Part shown: positions 1-8,461 of the stretch, one piece after another
Numbering within the stretch: the first letter of the stretch is position 1
Layout: each line of letters starts with the position of its first letter
Origin: Micromonospora sp. CP22
Lineage (GTDB): Bacteria > Actinomycetota > Actinomycetes > Mycobacteriales > Micromonosporaceae
Assembly: GCF_009712475.1 (NCBI RefSeq)
Contig: NZ_VCJO01000001.1
Coordinates: forward strand, 372,001-436,000
DNA length: 64,000 bases
Reading direction: 5' to 3'
Position numbers and translations under genes: made by a program
The notes under the pieces: generated by a model
Told to the model about the DNA's origin: nothing
The model's database searches: none
What the model saw: the letters and a program-made list of their open reading frames with translations, nothing else

Positions 1-2318
1 TCGGCATCACCTTCACCGAGATCCCGCTGGTCGTCGCGCTGTACGTCCTGCCGCCGCTGTCGGTGGTGGTGGCCTACACCTTCGCCACGCTCGTGGTGCA
101 GCTGCGCCGCAAGCTCCTGCCCGCCAAGCTCTGGTTCAACGTCGCCCTGGCGGCCTGCGCCACGTCGCTGGCCACCGTCGTCTACACACTGCTGCCGAAG
201 CCCGAGGGGGTCGGCCCGGGCGCGTGGGCGGTGATGCTCGCCGCCGTCGGTACGCACACCCTGGTCGCCCTGATGGCGATGGTCGCTGTGTTCACGATCG
301 CGCAGAGCTGGCAGGCCGGGCGGGAACTCCTGCGCGCCACCCCACCGATGCTGCTCGGCGTCGCGCTCAACCTCTTCATCGGTCTGCTCATCATCATCGC
401 CCTGGAGAGCACCCTCTGGGCCGTGCTCCTCTTCGCCGGTCTGGCGATCGCGTTCGCGCTGGTCTACGACACGTACACGCAGTTCATCCGGCAGCACCGG
501 ACCTTGGCCGAGATGTACGAATTGACCAAGGCGATCACCGAGAGCGGATCCGACAGCACCCTCATCGACGTGCTCCTGGTGCGTATCCGCAGCTTGATGC
601 AGGCGGAGTACGCCACGCTCTGGCTACCGGCCCAGGGGCGTCACCCGGAGGTCCTGCTGAGCGCGCAGGAGGGCAAGCCGGGGCTGCTCGACGCCGCGCT
701 CACCCCGGGGGCCCTGCGGGACGTCGCCGTGACGCGCCAGGAGACGGTGACCGTGGGCCGGGGGTTGGGCGGTGACCCTGAGGCCCGCGAGGCGTTGGGG
801 CCGAACACGGCCAAGGACGTGATCGTGGTGCCGCTGCGCTCCGGCAAGGCGGTCATCGGCACCCTGGAGGTCGCGAACCGGCTCGGCGACACCAACTTCT
901 TCCGTGGCCCGGACGTCCCCGTCTTCGAGACGGTAGCCGCGCACGCCGCGGTCGCGCTGGAGAACTCCCGTCTGGTCGACCGGCTGCGGCACGACGCGTA
1001 CCACGACGCGCTCACGAAGCTGCCCAACCGTCGCCGCATCCTCGGCGCGCTGGCCGAGGCGGTCCGGATCCGGGCGCCCGGCGAGGTGGTCGCGCTGCTC
1101 CTCTTCGACGTCGACCGGCTGCGCCAGGTCAACGAGGCGCTCGGCCACGCCGCCGGGGACAAGGTCCTGATCGAGGTCGCCGACCGGTTGCGAGGTTGCG
1201 TGCCGTCGGCCGCGCTGGTGGGGCGGGCCGGTGGTGACGAGTTCCTGGTGACCCTGCGGCTGGAGAGTGCCGAGGCGGCGGTCGAACTCGCCGGCCAGTT
1301 GCGGGAGCAGATCCGCGACGAGATGGTCTTCGACTCGCTCACGCTGGACGTCGACACCGCGGTCGGGGTGGTCGTACACCCGGATCACGGCGACGCCCCG
1401 GCGACCCTGCTGCAACGGGTGGACGTGGCCGCGACGGCGGCCAAGGCGGTCCCCGGCAGCGTCCAGCTGTACACGCCGGCGTTGGAGTCGCGGTCGCTGC
1501 ACCGGCTCGGCCTCGCCGGAGATCTGCGCAGCGCGCTCGACAACGGCGAGCTGGAGGTCTACTACCAACCCAAGGTGACGCTGCGGGACCGTCGCCTCAT
1601 CGGGGTCGAGTGCCTGGCCCGCTGGGAGCACCCGACACACGGGGCGGTCACCCCGGCGGACTTCGTCGCCGTGGCCGAGCACACCGGCCAGCTCGGCCGG
1701 CTCACCGAGTTCGTGCTCCGGGAGGGGCTGCGGCACAGTCGGGACTGGGCGCACGGTGGCCAGTCCCTCGCCGTCGCGGTCAACGTGTCCGCGCGTACCC
1801 TCACCGACCAGCGCTTCCCGGAGCGGGTCCAGGAGCTACTGGAGGAGTACGGCGTCCCGGCGCAGCTGCTGACCCTGGAGGTTCCGGAAGCCGGGGTGCT
1901 GGACGGCACCGAGCGTCCGATCCCGACGCTGCGCCGCCTGCGGGATCTCGGCGTGCGGCTCGCGGTGGACGACTTCGGCACCGGTAGCTCGTCGCTGGCG
2001 CACCTGCGCCGGTTGCCGGTGCACGAGGTGAAGGTGGACCACTCCTTCGTCCAGGGCATGGCCACCGACCCGGGGGATCTGGCGATCGTCAACGCCGTGG
2101 TGACCCTCTCCCAGCAGTTCGGTCTGACCGTGGTGGCCGAGGGAGTGGAGAGCGAGCTGACCCTGGAGCTGCTCCAGGACATCGGGTGTGAGGTCGGGCA
2201 GGGCTTCCTGTTCAGCCGCCCGCTGCCGTTCGAGCGCCTGGAGGCGTGGTTCGGCGCTCAGGTCGACCCCGAGTCGATCTCCAATAGTGAGCTCCCGAGA
2301 CTGCGTGTGGTGCCCTGA
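1..2318 (+). CDS. Membrane GAF-GGDEF-EAL cyclic-di-GMP signalling protein (5' partial)
   Basis: The frame is open from the first bases of the window, so the true start lies upstream. The visible N-terminus is a run of hydrophobic helices (about bases 1-470), followed by a GAF-like sensor region (about 540-980), a diguanylate cyclase domain and a phosphodiesterase domain. The cyclase signature GGDEF is intact at 1230-1244; I see no RxxD inhibitory site just before it. The EAL signature reads ECL at 1608-1616, keeping the metal-binding Glu, and DDFGTG is present at 1968-1985, so both activities are possible. By family knowledge such hybrids make and/or degrade c-di-GMP at the membrane. The protein ends just before a tRNA promoter and has no visible operon link to the ribosomal genes downstream. 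The input it senses is unknown. Confidence 0.9.
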   Translation, partial: GITFTEIPLVVALYVLPPLSVVVAYTFATLVVQLRRKLLPAKLWFNVALAACATSLATVVYTLLPKPEGVGPGAWAVMLAAVGTHTLVALMAMVAVFTIAQSWQAGRELLRATPPMLLGVALNLFIGLLIIIALESTLWAVLLFAGLAIAFALVYDTYTQFIRQHRTLAEMYELTKAITESGSDSTLIDVLLVRIRSLMQAEYATLWLPAQGRHPEVLLSAQEGKPGLLDAALTPGALRDVAVTRQETVTVGRGLGGDPEAREALGPNTAKDVIVVPLRSGKAVIGTLEVANRLGDTNFFRGPDVPVFETVAAHAAVALENSRLVDRLRHDAYHDALTKLPNRRRILGALAEAVRIRAPGEVVALLLFDVDRLRQVNEALGHAAGDKVLIEVADRLRGCVPSAALVGRAGGDEFLVTLRLESAEAAVELAGQLREQIRDEMVFDSLTLDVDTAVGVVVHPDHGDAPATLLQRVDVAATAAKAVPGSVQLYTPALESRSLHRLGLAGDLRSALDNGELEVYYQPKVTLRDRRLIGVECLARWEHPTHGAVTPADFVAVAEHTGQLGRLTEFVLREGLRHSRDWAHGGQSLAVAVNVSARTLTDQRFPERVQELLEEYGVPAQLLTLEVPEAGVLDGTERPIPTLRRLRDLGVRLAVDDFGTGSSSLAHLRRLPVHEVKVDHSFVQGMATDPGDLAIVNAVVTLSQQFGLTVVAEGVESELTLELLQDIGCEVGQGFLFSRPLPFERLEAWFGAQVDPESISNSELPRLRVVP

Positions 2319-2349
2319 GCTGGGCGTACGCCGTCCAGGGGGATCCGAT

Positions 2350-2378
2350 TTCACCAGCCGGGTAGGGGCGTGTACTCT
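2350..2378 (+). promoter_or_regulatory. Promoter of the tRNA-Thr/tRNA-Met pair
   Basis: TTCACC (2350-2355) and TACTCT (2373-2378) are separated by 17 bases, close to the actinobacterial housekeeping sigma consensus. The tRNA-Thr gene starts 32 bases after the -10 box. Confidence 0.55.
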
Positions 2379-2410
2379 TACCTCTGCGCGGGCACCGAGT
2401 GATCGCGCAG

Positions 2411-2483
2411 GCCCCCTTAGCTCAGTCGGCAGAGCGTCTCCATGGTAAGGAGAAGGTCTACGGTTCGATTCCGTAAGGGGGCT
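2411..2483 (+). tRNA. tRNA-Thr (anticodon GGT)
   Basis: A complete cloverleaf can be drawn: a 7-bp acceptor stem (GCCCCCT with AGGGGGC), a D arm GCTC/GAGC, an anticodon stem TCTCC/GGAGA with loop ATGGTAA, and a T arm TACGG/CCGTA with TTCGATT. The anticodon GGT reads ACC and ACU. CCA is not encoded. It is probably co-transcribed with tRNA-Met 25 bases downstream. Confidence 0.96.
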
Positions 2484-2508
2484 CAGAGGGTCCGGCTGGG
2501 CCCACCGC

Positions 2509-2581
2509 GGCGGTGTAGCTCAGATGGCAGAGCAAGCGGCTCATAATCGCTGTGTCGCCGGTTCAAGTCCGGCCACCGCTA
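2509..2581 (+). tRNA. tRNA-Met (elongator, anticodon CAT)
   Basis: The cloverleaf has acceptor GGCGGTG paired with CACCGCT (G1-U72 wobble), D arm GCTC/GAGC, anticodon stem AGCGG/TCGCT with loop CTCATAA, and T arm GCCGG/CCGGC. The paired first position argues for an elongator rather than an initiator tRNA. CCA is not encoded. Confidence 0.93.
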
Positions 2582-2619
2582 CTCTCGTCCGCCCCGGAGT
2601 GATCCGGTGGTCGGTGGGA

Positions 2620-2643
2620 CGGGCGCCACAGGCGCCCGCTTTG
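2620..2643 (+). terminator. Terminator of the tRNA pair
   Basis: An 8-bp perfect stem (CGGGCGCC / GGCGCCCG) with a 3-base loop is followed by CTTTG. It lies 38 bases after tRNA-Met. Confidence 0.6.
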
Positions 2644-2670
2644 CGTGTCCGCCCTGGTGGCGCGTAGGCT
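2641..2670 (+). promoter_or_regulatory. Promoter of rpmG
   Basis: TTGCGT (2641-2646) and TAGGCT (2665-2670) are separated by 18 bases, 43 bases upstream of the rpmG start. The -35 box directly follows the terminator stem of the tRNA genes. Confidence 0.5.
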
Positions 2671-2713
2671 GTAGCGCCGTAGTTGTATCCGTTATCGAGG
2701 AAGGCACTCCGCC

Positions 2714-2881
2714 GTGGCGAAGGCGACCGATGTCCGGCCGAAGATCACTTTGGCGTGTGTGGAGTGCAAGGAGCGCAACTACATCACGCGCAAGAACCGT
2801 CGTAACGACCCGGACCGCATCGAGCTGAAGAAGTTCTGCCCCCGGGACGGGCGGCACACCCTGCACCGCGAGACGCGCTGA
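2714..2881 (+). CDS. rpmG: 50S ribosomal protein L33, one zinc-ligand Cys replaced
   Basis: This 55-residue protein starts with GTG and has the conserved L33 core ([23 protein letters not shown]). It belongs to the large ribosomal subunit near the E site. Zinc-binding L33 normally carries two Cys-x-x-Cys pairs. Here the first pair is intact (C15, C18), but in the second only C42 remains, and D45 sits where the fourth Cys is expected; H48 is nearby. The protein therefore looks derived from the zinc form with an altered or weakened site. It heads the conserved cluster with the hadA/hadB-like genes, tRNA-Trp, secE and nusG. Confidence 0.93.
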   Translation: MAKATDVRPKITLACVECKERNYITRKNRRNDPDRIELKKFCPRDGRHTLHRETR

Positions 2882-3005
2882 CCTGCCCCGGGCCGATCGG
2901 CCCGGTTCCGTACGTCTCACGATCGCCGGTTCGACTGGACGGCGCGGCCTGAGCCGCCGCCGACCGCTCGGACCGGCGTTCGCGCTATGCGTGTAGTTTC
3001 GCGGC

Positions 3006-3452
3006 ATGCCTCTGGACCAGTCTTTCGTCGGCCGGGCCTATCCGCCGACCGCCCCCTATCAGGTGGGCCGCGAGAAGATCCGTGAGTTCGCATCGGCGAT
3101 CGGTGCCACCGATCCCGCCTACCACGACCCTGAGGCCGCCCGCGCGCTGGGCCACCCGGACGTGGTCGCGCCACCGACCTTCGCGATCGTGCTCACCATG
3201 GCCGCCAACCAGCAGATGGTCGAGGATCCGGAACTCGGCATCGACTACAGCCGGGTGGTCCACGGCGACCAGCGGTTCGCGTACACCCGACCGGTGGTGG
3301 CCGGCGACGAGTTGGTCTGTGTCAACGCCATCGAGGACGTCACCAGCCGGGGTGGCCACGAGTTCGTGACCACCCGGACCGAGGTCCACACGACCGCCGG
3401 TGAGCCGGTGGTCACCGCCTGGATGAAGCTCGTCGTACGCGGGGAGGACTGA
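3006..3452 (+). CDS. MaoC-like dehydratase subunit, HadA-like (FAS1-type N-terminal hot-dog domain)
   Basis: This 148-residue single hot-dog-fold protein resembles mycobacterial HadA, the non-catalytic, substrate-binding half of the (3R)-hydroxyacyl-ACP dehydratase. Recognisable parts are the opening LDQSFVGR, the segment VVAPPTFAIVLT and the end VTAWMKLVVRGED. It is followed after 1 base by the HadB-like gene, as expected for a heterodimer. The position between rpmG and tRNA-Trp matches the mycobacterial had locus. The substrate cannot be read from the sequence; this lineage is not known for mycolic acids, so a different acyl substrate is likely (inference). Confidence 0.82.
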   Translation: MPLDQSFVGRAYPPTAPYQVGREKIREFASAIGATDPAYHDPEAARALGHPDVVAPPTFAIVLTMAANQQMVEDPELGIDYSRVVHGDQRFAYTRPVVAGDELVCVNAIEDVTSRGGHEFVTTRTEVHTTAGEPVVTAWMKLVVRGED

Positions 3453-3453
3453 C

Positions 3454-3846
3454 GTGGAACTGCCCACCCAGACGTTTCAGGTGACCCGGGCGGACCTGAT
3501 CCGCTACGCCGGAGCCTCGGGCGACTTCAACCCGATCCACTGGAGTGACCGCTTCGCCACCAAGGTGGGGCTGCCCGGGGTGATCGCCCACGGCATGTTC
3601 ACCATGGCGCTCGTCGGCCGGGCGGTCACCGCCTGGGCCGGCTCGCCCGACGCGGTGGTCGACTTCGGCGTCCGGTTCACCCGCCCCGTGGTGGTACCCG
3701 ACGACGACGCCGGCACCGAGGTCGTGGTGAGCGCCGTGGTCCGTGAGGTCACCGAAGAGGGCTTGACCAGGCTGGATGTGACCGCCACCTGCCTCGGTGA
3801 GAAGGTGCTGTCGCAGGCGCGGGCCACCGTGCGGACGCGGGCCTGA
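3454..3846 (+). CDS. MaoC-like dehydratase catalytic subunit, HadB-like
   Basis: This 130-residue protein with a GTG start carries the R-specific hydratase signature YAGASGDFNPIHW followed by GLPGVIAHGMFTMAL. The Asp and His in the first part are the expected catalytic residues of hydratase-2/MaoC enzymes. With the preceding HadA-like subunit it would form a heterodimer that dehydrates or hydrates (3R)-hydroxyacyl thioesters in the cytosol. No hadC-like third gene is present: tRNA-Trp follows directly. The family assignment is firm; the pathway is not. Confidence 0.85.
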   Translation: MELPTQTFQVTRADLIRYAGASGDFNPIHWSDRFATKVGLPGVIAHGMFTMALVGRAVTAWAGSPDAVVDFGVRFTRPVVVPDDDAGTEVVVSAVVREVTEEGLTRLDVTATCLGEKVLSQARATVRTRA

Positions 3847-3877
3847 CCGGCGTCGGGCGGCACGTGGGGTAGACCGG

Positions 3878-3907
3878 TTGGGAAAGTCGGGTCGGTACCC
3901 GTACACT
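3878..3907 (+). promoter_or_regulatory. Promoter of tRNA-Trp (possibly also secE-nusG)
   Basis: TTGGGA (3878-3883) and TACACT (3902-3907) are separated by 18 bases, 65 bases before tRNA-Trp. No separate promoter was recognised between the tRNA and secE, so transcription may continue into secE-nusG. Confidence 0.55.
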
Positions 3908-3972
3908 GGTCCGCCGTGGGGCAAGTGACCCCTGCCTGGTCGTGTGACCGGGTGGGGTGAGCGTTGCCGCAC

Positions 3973-4045
<73 letters not shown>

Positions 4046-4254
4046 CGCCTCAGGCCTGACCGTTCCGTGGGTCGCGCCGCCTTCTGGTGGCGTCCGGCCC
4101 GTGGTGGTGGCATCGGCGGGGAGGTCCGAGGCATCGGGCCTTCCGGTTGATCCGCCGGCCGCGGCCCGTCCCGGGACGGTTGGTCCGGCTGGCGTGACCA
4201 AACGCCGCGCACGCGCACCGCGTGCGACACCGACATCCCGCGACGGAGGGCGAA

Positions 4255-4641
4255 GTGGCCGACAACAAGCGGCGCGGCGAGGACGCCGACGACGAGCGCC
4301 TGAACGACGAAGTCGTCAACGACAGCGCCGAGGACGACGCCACCGACGCGGACGAGTCGGGTTCGCGAGGTGCCGCCGCCGGTTCGCCGGCCCGGGCGGA
4401 TTCCACCGAAGGTCGCAAGTCGCGTACCGGCGGAGACAAGGTGGGCCTGTTCGGCCGCATCGCGCGTTTCGTCCGCGAGGTCGTGGCCGAACTGCGTAAG
4501 GTCATCTGGCCGACCCGCAAGGAGCTGCTGACCTACACGGCGGTGGTGATCGCGTTCGTCTCGGTGATGCTGACCATCGTGGCCGTCCTGGACTTCGCCT
4601 TCGCCAAGGGCGTGTTGTGGGTCTTCGGCAACCCCAGCTGA
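4255..4641 (+). CDS. secE: Preprotein translocase subunit SecE
   Basis: The GTG at 4255 is chosen because GGAGGG lies 7 bases upstream. The 128-residue product has a roughly 60-residue, highly charged and probably disordered N-terminal extension. The single-TM SecE core follows, with the family motif RKVIWPTRKE at 81-90 and a hydrophobic segment at about 93-117. SecE clamps the SecY channel in the plasma membrane; secY is at 34358 in this window. It is followed by nusG, as in nearly all bacteria. Confidence 0.95.
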   Translation: MADNKRRGEDADDERLNDEVVNDSAEDDATDADESGSRGAAAGSPARADSTEGRKSRTGGDKVGLFGRIARFVREVVAELRKVIWPTRKELLTYTAVVIAFVSVMLTIVAVLDFAFAKGVLWVFGNPS

Positions 4642-4680
4642 CCGGCTGATACGTGCCGATAGTGACGGAAGTGAGCAAGC

Positions 4681-5406
4681 GTGCCTGAGTACGACGAGAC
4701 CGCCGAAACCCCGGACGAGCAGTCCACGGTGGCGACGGCGGCTGGTGACGAGTCGGTCGAGGCCGCCAGCGAGCCGGAGTTCGCGATGACCGAGCCGGCT
4801 CCCGAAGAGGGCTTCGACCCGGTTGCGGAGCTGCGGCAGAAGCTGCGCTACGCGCCGGGCGACTGGTACGTGGTGCACTCGTACGCCGGTTACGAGAACA
4901 AGGTCAAGACCAACCTCGAAACCCGGATCACGTCCCTCGACATGGAGGACTACATCTACCAGGTCGAGGTGCCGACCCGGGAAGAGGTCGAGGTCAAGAA
5001 CGGCAAGCGTTCCCAGGTGCAGGCGAAGGTCTTCCCGGGCTACATCCTCGTCCGGATGGAGTTGACCGCGGAGTCCTACTCCTGCGTGCGGAACACTCCC
5101 GGGGTCACCGGCTTCGTCGGCGCGACGGACCGGGCCGACCGCCCGGCGCCGCTGAGCCTCGACGAGGTGCTCAAGTGGCTGGCACCGGCTGTCGAGACCG
5201 AGCAGCAGAAGAAGGCGAAGCCGGAGGTCAAGGTCCTCGACTTCGAGGTCGGCGACTCCGTCACCGTCACCGACGGCGCCTTCGCCTCTCTGCCGGCCAC
5301 GATCAGCGAGATCAACGCCGACCAGCAGAAGCTCAAGGTGCTGGTGTCGATCTTCGGCCGGGAGACGCCGGTGGAGCTGAACTTCAACCAGGTCGCCAAG
5401 ATCTGA
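4681..5406 (+). CDS. nusG: Transcription termination/antitermination factor NusG
   Basis: This 241-residue protein starts with GTG. An acidic N-terminal extension of about 55 residues precedes the NGN domain, which begins [10 protein letters not shown] at residue 61 and contacts RNA polymerase. The C-terminal KOW domain (about 187-241) ends with [11 protein letters not shown] and would contact Rho or ribosomal protein S10. The acidic extension is typical of actinobacterial NusG and absent from E. coli NusG. It lies 39 bases after secE and ahead of rplK. Confidence 0.96.
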   Translation: MPEYDETAETPDEQSTVATAAGDESVEAASEPEFAMTEPAPEEGFDPVAELRQKLRYAPGDWYVVHSYAGYENKVKTNLETRITSLDMEDYIYQVEVPTREEVEVKNGKRSQVQAKVFPGYILVRMELTAESYSCVRNTPGVTGFVGATDRADRPAPLSLDEVLKWLAPAVETEQQKKAKPEVKVLDFEVGDSVTVTDGAFASLPATISEINADQQKLKVLVSIFGRETPVELNFNQVAKI

Positions 5407-5504
5407 TTCGTCGGCGACCGGCGGCGGGCCACCGTCGCCGGTCGCCGTTCGTTCGGTTCACCCGGCTGGGCAACCTCCGTGGCTGCGGGGATCCGGGCCT
5501 GCGC

Positions 5505-5561
5505 TACCCTAGAACGTCGCCGCCGTCGCATGCGCGCTGACCGTGCGCGCCTCGACGGCGG
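5505..5561 (+). promoter_or_regulatory. rplK-rplA leader: weak -10 box and large hairpin
   Basis: TACCCT (5505-5510) is a possible -10 box without a clear -35. It is followed by a long hairpin: a 9-bp outer stem (5520-5528 with 5553-5561) and a 6-bp inner GCGCGC stem (5532-5537 with 5545-5550). The hairpin lies 42 bases before the rplK start. In other bacteria L1 represses the L11-L1 operon by binding a leader structure, and this is a candidate for such a site (inference). Confidence 0.45.
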
Positions 5562-5603
5562 TGTCGTGTGAACCTTTCCCAGTTCCAAGCCCCAGGAAGA
5601 GAC

Positions 5604-6035
5604 ATGCCTCCGAAGAAGAAGCTCGTCAAGACGTTCACGCTTCAGCTGCCGGCGGGCCAGGCCACTCCGGCGCCGCCGGTCGGTCCCGCGCTCGGTCAGC
5701 ACGGCGTGAACATCATGGAGTTCTGCAAGTCGTACAACGCGCAGACCGAGTCGCAGCGGGGCGACATCGTCCCGGCCGAGATCAGCGTGTACGAGGACCG
5801 CTCCTTCACCTTCGTGCTGAAGACCCCGCCCGCCGCCCGGCTGCTGATCAAGGCTGCCGGTGTGCAGAAGGGCTCGGGCGTCCCGCACACCCAGAAGGTC
5901 GGCTCGGTGACCCGCGCGCAGCTGCGCGAGATCGCCGAGAAGAAGATGGCCGACCTCAACGCCAACGACCTCGACCAGGCTGAGAAGATCATCGCCGGCA
6001 CCGCCCGGTCGATGGGCCTGAACGTCACCGACTGA
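5604..6035 (+). CDS. rplK: 50S ribosomal protein L11
   Basis: The ATG at 5604 follows AGGAAGAG and gives a 143-residue product of normal family length. The N-terminal domain has the proline-rich helix [10 protein letters not shown], where thiostrepton-type antibiotics act. The C-terminal RNA-binding domain contains [15 protein letters not shown]11 binds the GTPase-associated centre of 23S rRNA and is needed for the stringent response. It is paired with rplA 80 bases downstream. Confidence 0.97.
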   Translation: MPPKKKLVKTFTLQLPAGQATPAPPVGPALGQHGVNIMEFCKSYNAQTESQRGDIVPAEISVYEDRSFTFVLKTPPAARLLIKAAGVQKGSGVPHTQKVGSVTRAQLREIAEKKMADLNANDLDQAEKIIAGTARSMGLNVTD

Positions 6036-6115
6036 CGTCGGTCGCCGACCCGTACGGATCGTGGGAGGGCGCGCGAGCACCGCGGCCCGCCAGAGACCAC
6101 AGGAGTAGACAGAAC

Positions 6116-6832
6116 ATGCAGCGCAGCAAGAACTACCGCAAGGCCGCCGAAGCCATCGACCGGTCGAAGCTCTACAGCCCCGCCGAGGCCGTCAAGCTGG
6201 CCAAGGAGAACACCGCCGTCAAGTTCGACGCCACGGTCGAGGTCGCGATGCGCCTCGGCGTCGACCCCCGCAAGGCGGACCAGATGGTCCGCGGCACGGT
6301 CAACCTGCCGCACGGCACCGGTAAGACCGCCCGCGTGATCGTCTTCGCCGCCGGTGCGAAGGCTGAGGAGGCCGTCGCCGCCGGTGCCGACGAGGTGGGC
6401 ACCGACGAGCTGGTCGCCCGGATCCAGGGTGGCTGGCTGGACTTCGACGCGGCGATCGCCACGCCCGACCAGATGGCCAAGATCGGCCGGATCGCGCGGA
6501 TCCTGGGCCCGCGCGGTCTGATGCCGAACCCGAAGACCGGCACGGTGACCATGGACGTCGCCAAGGCCGTCAACGACATCAAGGGCGGGAAGATCACCTT
6601 CCGGGTGGACAAGCACTCGAACCTGCACCTGATCATCGGTAAGGCCTCGTTCTCCGAGGCTCAGCTGGTCGACAACTACGCGGCCGTTCTCGACGAGGTG
6701 CTGCGCGCCAAGCCGTCGGCAGCGAAGGGCAAGTACCTCAAGAAGGTCACCCTCACCACCACGATGGGCCCCGGCGTGCCGGTCGACCCGAACATGGTGA
6801 AGAACCTTCAGGAGAGCTCGGCCGACAGCTGA
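6116..6832 (+). CDS. rplA: 50S ribosomal protein L1
   Basis: This 238-residue protein is preceded by AGGAG and has full family length. Conserved blocks include the opening [16 protein letters not shown] and the segment [16 protein letters not shown]1 forms the L1 stalk that handles deacylated tRNA at the E site. In several bacteria it also represses its own operon by binding the L11-L1 mRNA, and a leader hairpin is present upstream of rplK. A strong terminator follows 13 bases after the stop codon and ends the unit. Confidence 0.97.
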   Translation: MQRSKNYRKAAEAIDRSKLYSPAEAVKLAKENTAVKFDATVEVAMRLGVDPRKADQMVRGTVNLPHGTGKTARVIVFAAGAKAEEAVAAGADEVGTDELVARIQGGWLDFDAAIATPDQMAKIGRIARILGPRGLMPNPKTGTVTMDVAKAVNDIKGGKITFRVDKHSNLHLIIGKASFSEAQLVDNYAAVLDEVLRAKPSAAKGKYLKKVTLTTTMGPGVPVDPNMVKNLQESSADS

Positions 6833-6845
6833 GCACGACACTCCG

Positions 6846-6877
6846 ACGCGGCCCCGCCACTCGTGGCGGGGCCGCGT
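6846..6877 (+). terminator. Terminator after rplA
   Basis: A perfect 14-bp GC-rich stem (6846-6859 with 6864-6877) with loop CTCG. There is only a short T content after it, as is usual in actinobacteria. It separates the rplKA unit from the ABC transporter genes. Confidence 0.85.
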
Positions 6878-6906
6878 TCGTCTGTCCGGTGTGGCAGGCT
6901 CGCGGC

Positions 6907-7695
6907 ATGTGGCTGGACGACGTCGGGTTGCGGTATCACCGGCGCGGTCCGTGGGTGCTGCGAGAGGTGACGGTGAGCCTCGCGCCGGGCGAAGCGGCGG
7001 TGGTGCTCGGCCGCAACGGGGCCGGCAAGTCGACCCTGCTCCAACTCGCCGCCGGGGTGCTCCGACCGTCGCGCGGCCGGGTGCTCGACCGGCCGTCGGT
7101 GGTGGGCTGGGTGCCGGAGCGCTTCCCGGCCGACCAGCCGTTCTCCGTCGACGGCTACCTCACCGCGATGGCCCGGATCGCCGGCCTCTCCTCCGGCGAG
7201 ACGGAGCGTACGGTGCGCCGGTGGGTCGACCGGCTGGGTCTCGGGCCGTTCCGCACCGTCCGGCTGTCCCAGCTCTCGAAGGGCACCGCCCAGAAGGTCG
7301 GCCTGGCCCAGGCCATGCTGCGTCCGCCCGGCCTGCTCGTGCTCGACGAGCCTTGGGAGGGTCTGGACGCCGCAGCGCGCGAACTGGTCCCGCAGGTGGT
7401 CGACGAGGTGCTGGCCGAGGGTGGCTCGGTGCTGGTCAGCGACCACCGTGGGGAGACCGTCCGACTGCCCGGCGCGCGGGAGTGGCTGGTGGCCGAGGCG
7501 ACGGTGGTCGAGCGGCCTCCGTCGGGCGAGGCGGCGGTCGCGGTGGTCGAGCTGGCGGTCCCGGTCGGGCAGGTGTCGGCCACCGTCGCCCGCCTGCGCG
7601 CCGAGGGCCACCACGTTCTGGGAGTACGCGGACAGAGCGCACCAACCGTGGCCACGCGACCGGGGGCGGGGCCGCCGTCCGAGGTGACCCGGTGA
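6907..7695 (+). CDS. ABC transporter ATP-binding protein
   Basis: The 262-residue ATPase has Walker A GRNGAGKS (35-42), an ABC signature LSKGT, Walker B LLVLDEPWEGLD and a switch His in SDHRG. An alternative GTG start lies 18 bases upstream; no strong ribosome site supports either. The stop overlaps the GTG of the permease gene by 4 bases, so the two are translationally coupled. The substrate is unknown. The pair sits between rplA and rplJ, which are adjacent or nearly so in many bacteria. Confidence 0.85.
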   Translation: MWLDDVGLRYHRRGPWVLREVTVSLAPGEAAVVLGRNGAGKSTLLQLAAGVLRPSRGRVLDRPSVVGWVPERFPADQPFSVDGYLTAMARIAGLSSGETERTVRRWVDRLGLGPFRTVRLSQLSKGTAQKVGLAQAMLRPPGLLVLDEPWEGLDAAARELVPQVVDEVLAEGGSVLVSDHRGETVRLPGAREWLVAEATVVERPPSGEAAVAVVELAVPVGQVSATVARLRAEGHHVLGVRGQSAPTVATRPGAGPPSEVTR

Positions 7696-8381
7696 GCGCC
7701 CTGGTCCGGTTCCGGCTCGCCGGCTTCCTGCGTACCGGACGGGCGTTGGCACCGGTCCTGGCCGGCCTGCTCACCCTCGGGATCCTCTACGGCGGTGGCC
7801 GGGCCCAGCCGGCGGAGGCCTACGGTGTCTCGGCGGTGGTGCTCTTCCCGGTGCTGGCCTGGCAGACCAAGGTGCTGTTGGACGTGGAGCCGGACGTGCA
7901 GCGTCGGCTGGCCGTGGTCACCGTCGGCCCGGCACGGGAGTACGCGGCCGGCCTGGTCGCCGCGGCGGTGGCCGGCCTCGGTCTGGTGATGGTCGCCCTG
8001 GTCTTCCCGTGGCTGGTGGGCGGGGTGACCGGTCCCAGCCTGCCCGGTGAGCGGTCGATTCCCGCAGGCGTGGCGCTCGGCCTCTGGGCACACCTGCTCG
8101 CCCTGCCGGGCGCGGTGGCGCTGGGTGCGCTGGCCAGCCGGGTGATCACCCGCAGTGCCGGGTACGGTGTGGCGGTGCTCACCTGCGGTGTGGTCGGCGC
8201 GCTGGTGTTCGGCGTCGCGAAGTCGGCCGTGCCGTGGTTGGCGCCACCGCTGCTCCCCACCGCCCGGGCGCTGGTGGGACCGCTGCCCGGCTCGACCGCG
8301 CTGCTGCTGAGCGGGTGGGCGTTGGCCTGGGCGGCGGTGGTGCTGTCCGGCTACGTTCGCGTCCGCGCCCGGCGTGCCTAG
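7692..8381 (+). CDS. ABC transporter membrane permease (ABC-2-like)
   Basis: This 229-residue protein starts at a GTG that overlaps the ATPase stop. It consists of about six hydrophobic segments separated by short loops and carries no recognisable binding-protein or signal-peptide features. This architecture and its coupling to a single ATPase suggest an ABC-2-type exporter with the preceding subunit. The cargo cannot be told from the sequence. It ends 45 bases before the rplJ promoter. Confidence 0.75.
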   Translation: MSALVRFRLAGFLRTGRALAPVLAGLLTLGILYGGGRAQPAEAYGVSAVVLFPVLAWQTKVLLDVEPDVQRRLAVVTVGPAREYAAGLVAAAVAGLGLVMVALVFPWLVGGVTGPSLPGERSIPAGVALGLWAHLLALPGAVALGALASRVITRSAGYGVAVLTCGVVGALVFGVAKSAVPWLAPPLLPTARALVGPLPGSTALLLSGWALAWAAVVLSGYVRVRARRA

Positions 8382-8425
8382 GGTGCCTCGGCCGGGTCGG
8401 TGACCACGGGTGTGGCGGGGGCGAT

Positions 8426-8455
8426 TTGGCGGTCACCGTAGGTGTCGCGTAGCCT
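8426..8455 (+). promoter_or_regulatory. rplJ-rplL promoter
   Basis: TTGGCG (8426-8431) and TAGCCT (8450-8455) are separated by 18 bases. Transcription would start at about 8462, giving a leader of roughly 250 bases before rplJ. Confidence 0.7.
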
Positions 8456-8461
8456 GATGGG

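Noticed and set aside
3847..3972. A hadC gene after the hadB-like gene
   Set aside because: The interval is only 126 bases and holds the tRNA-Trp promoter; there is no coding frame.
4046..4254. Possible separate promoter for secE-nusG
   Set aside because: No -35/-10 pair with acceptable spacing was found between tRNA-Trp and secE.
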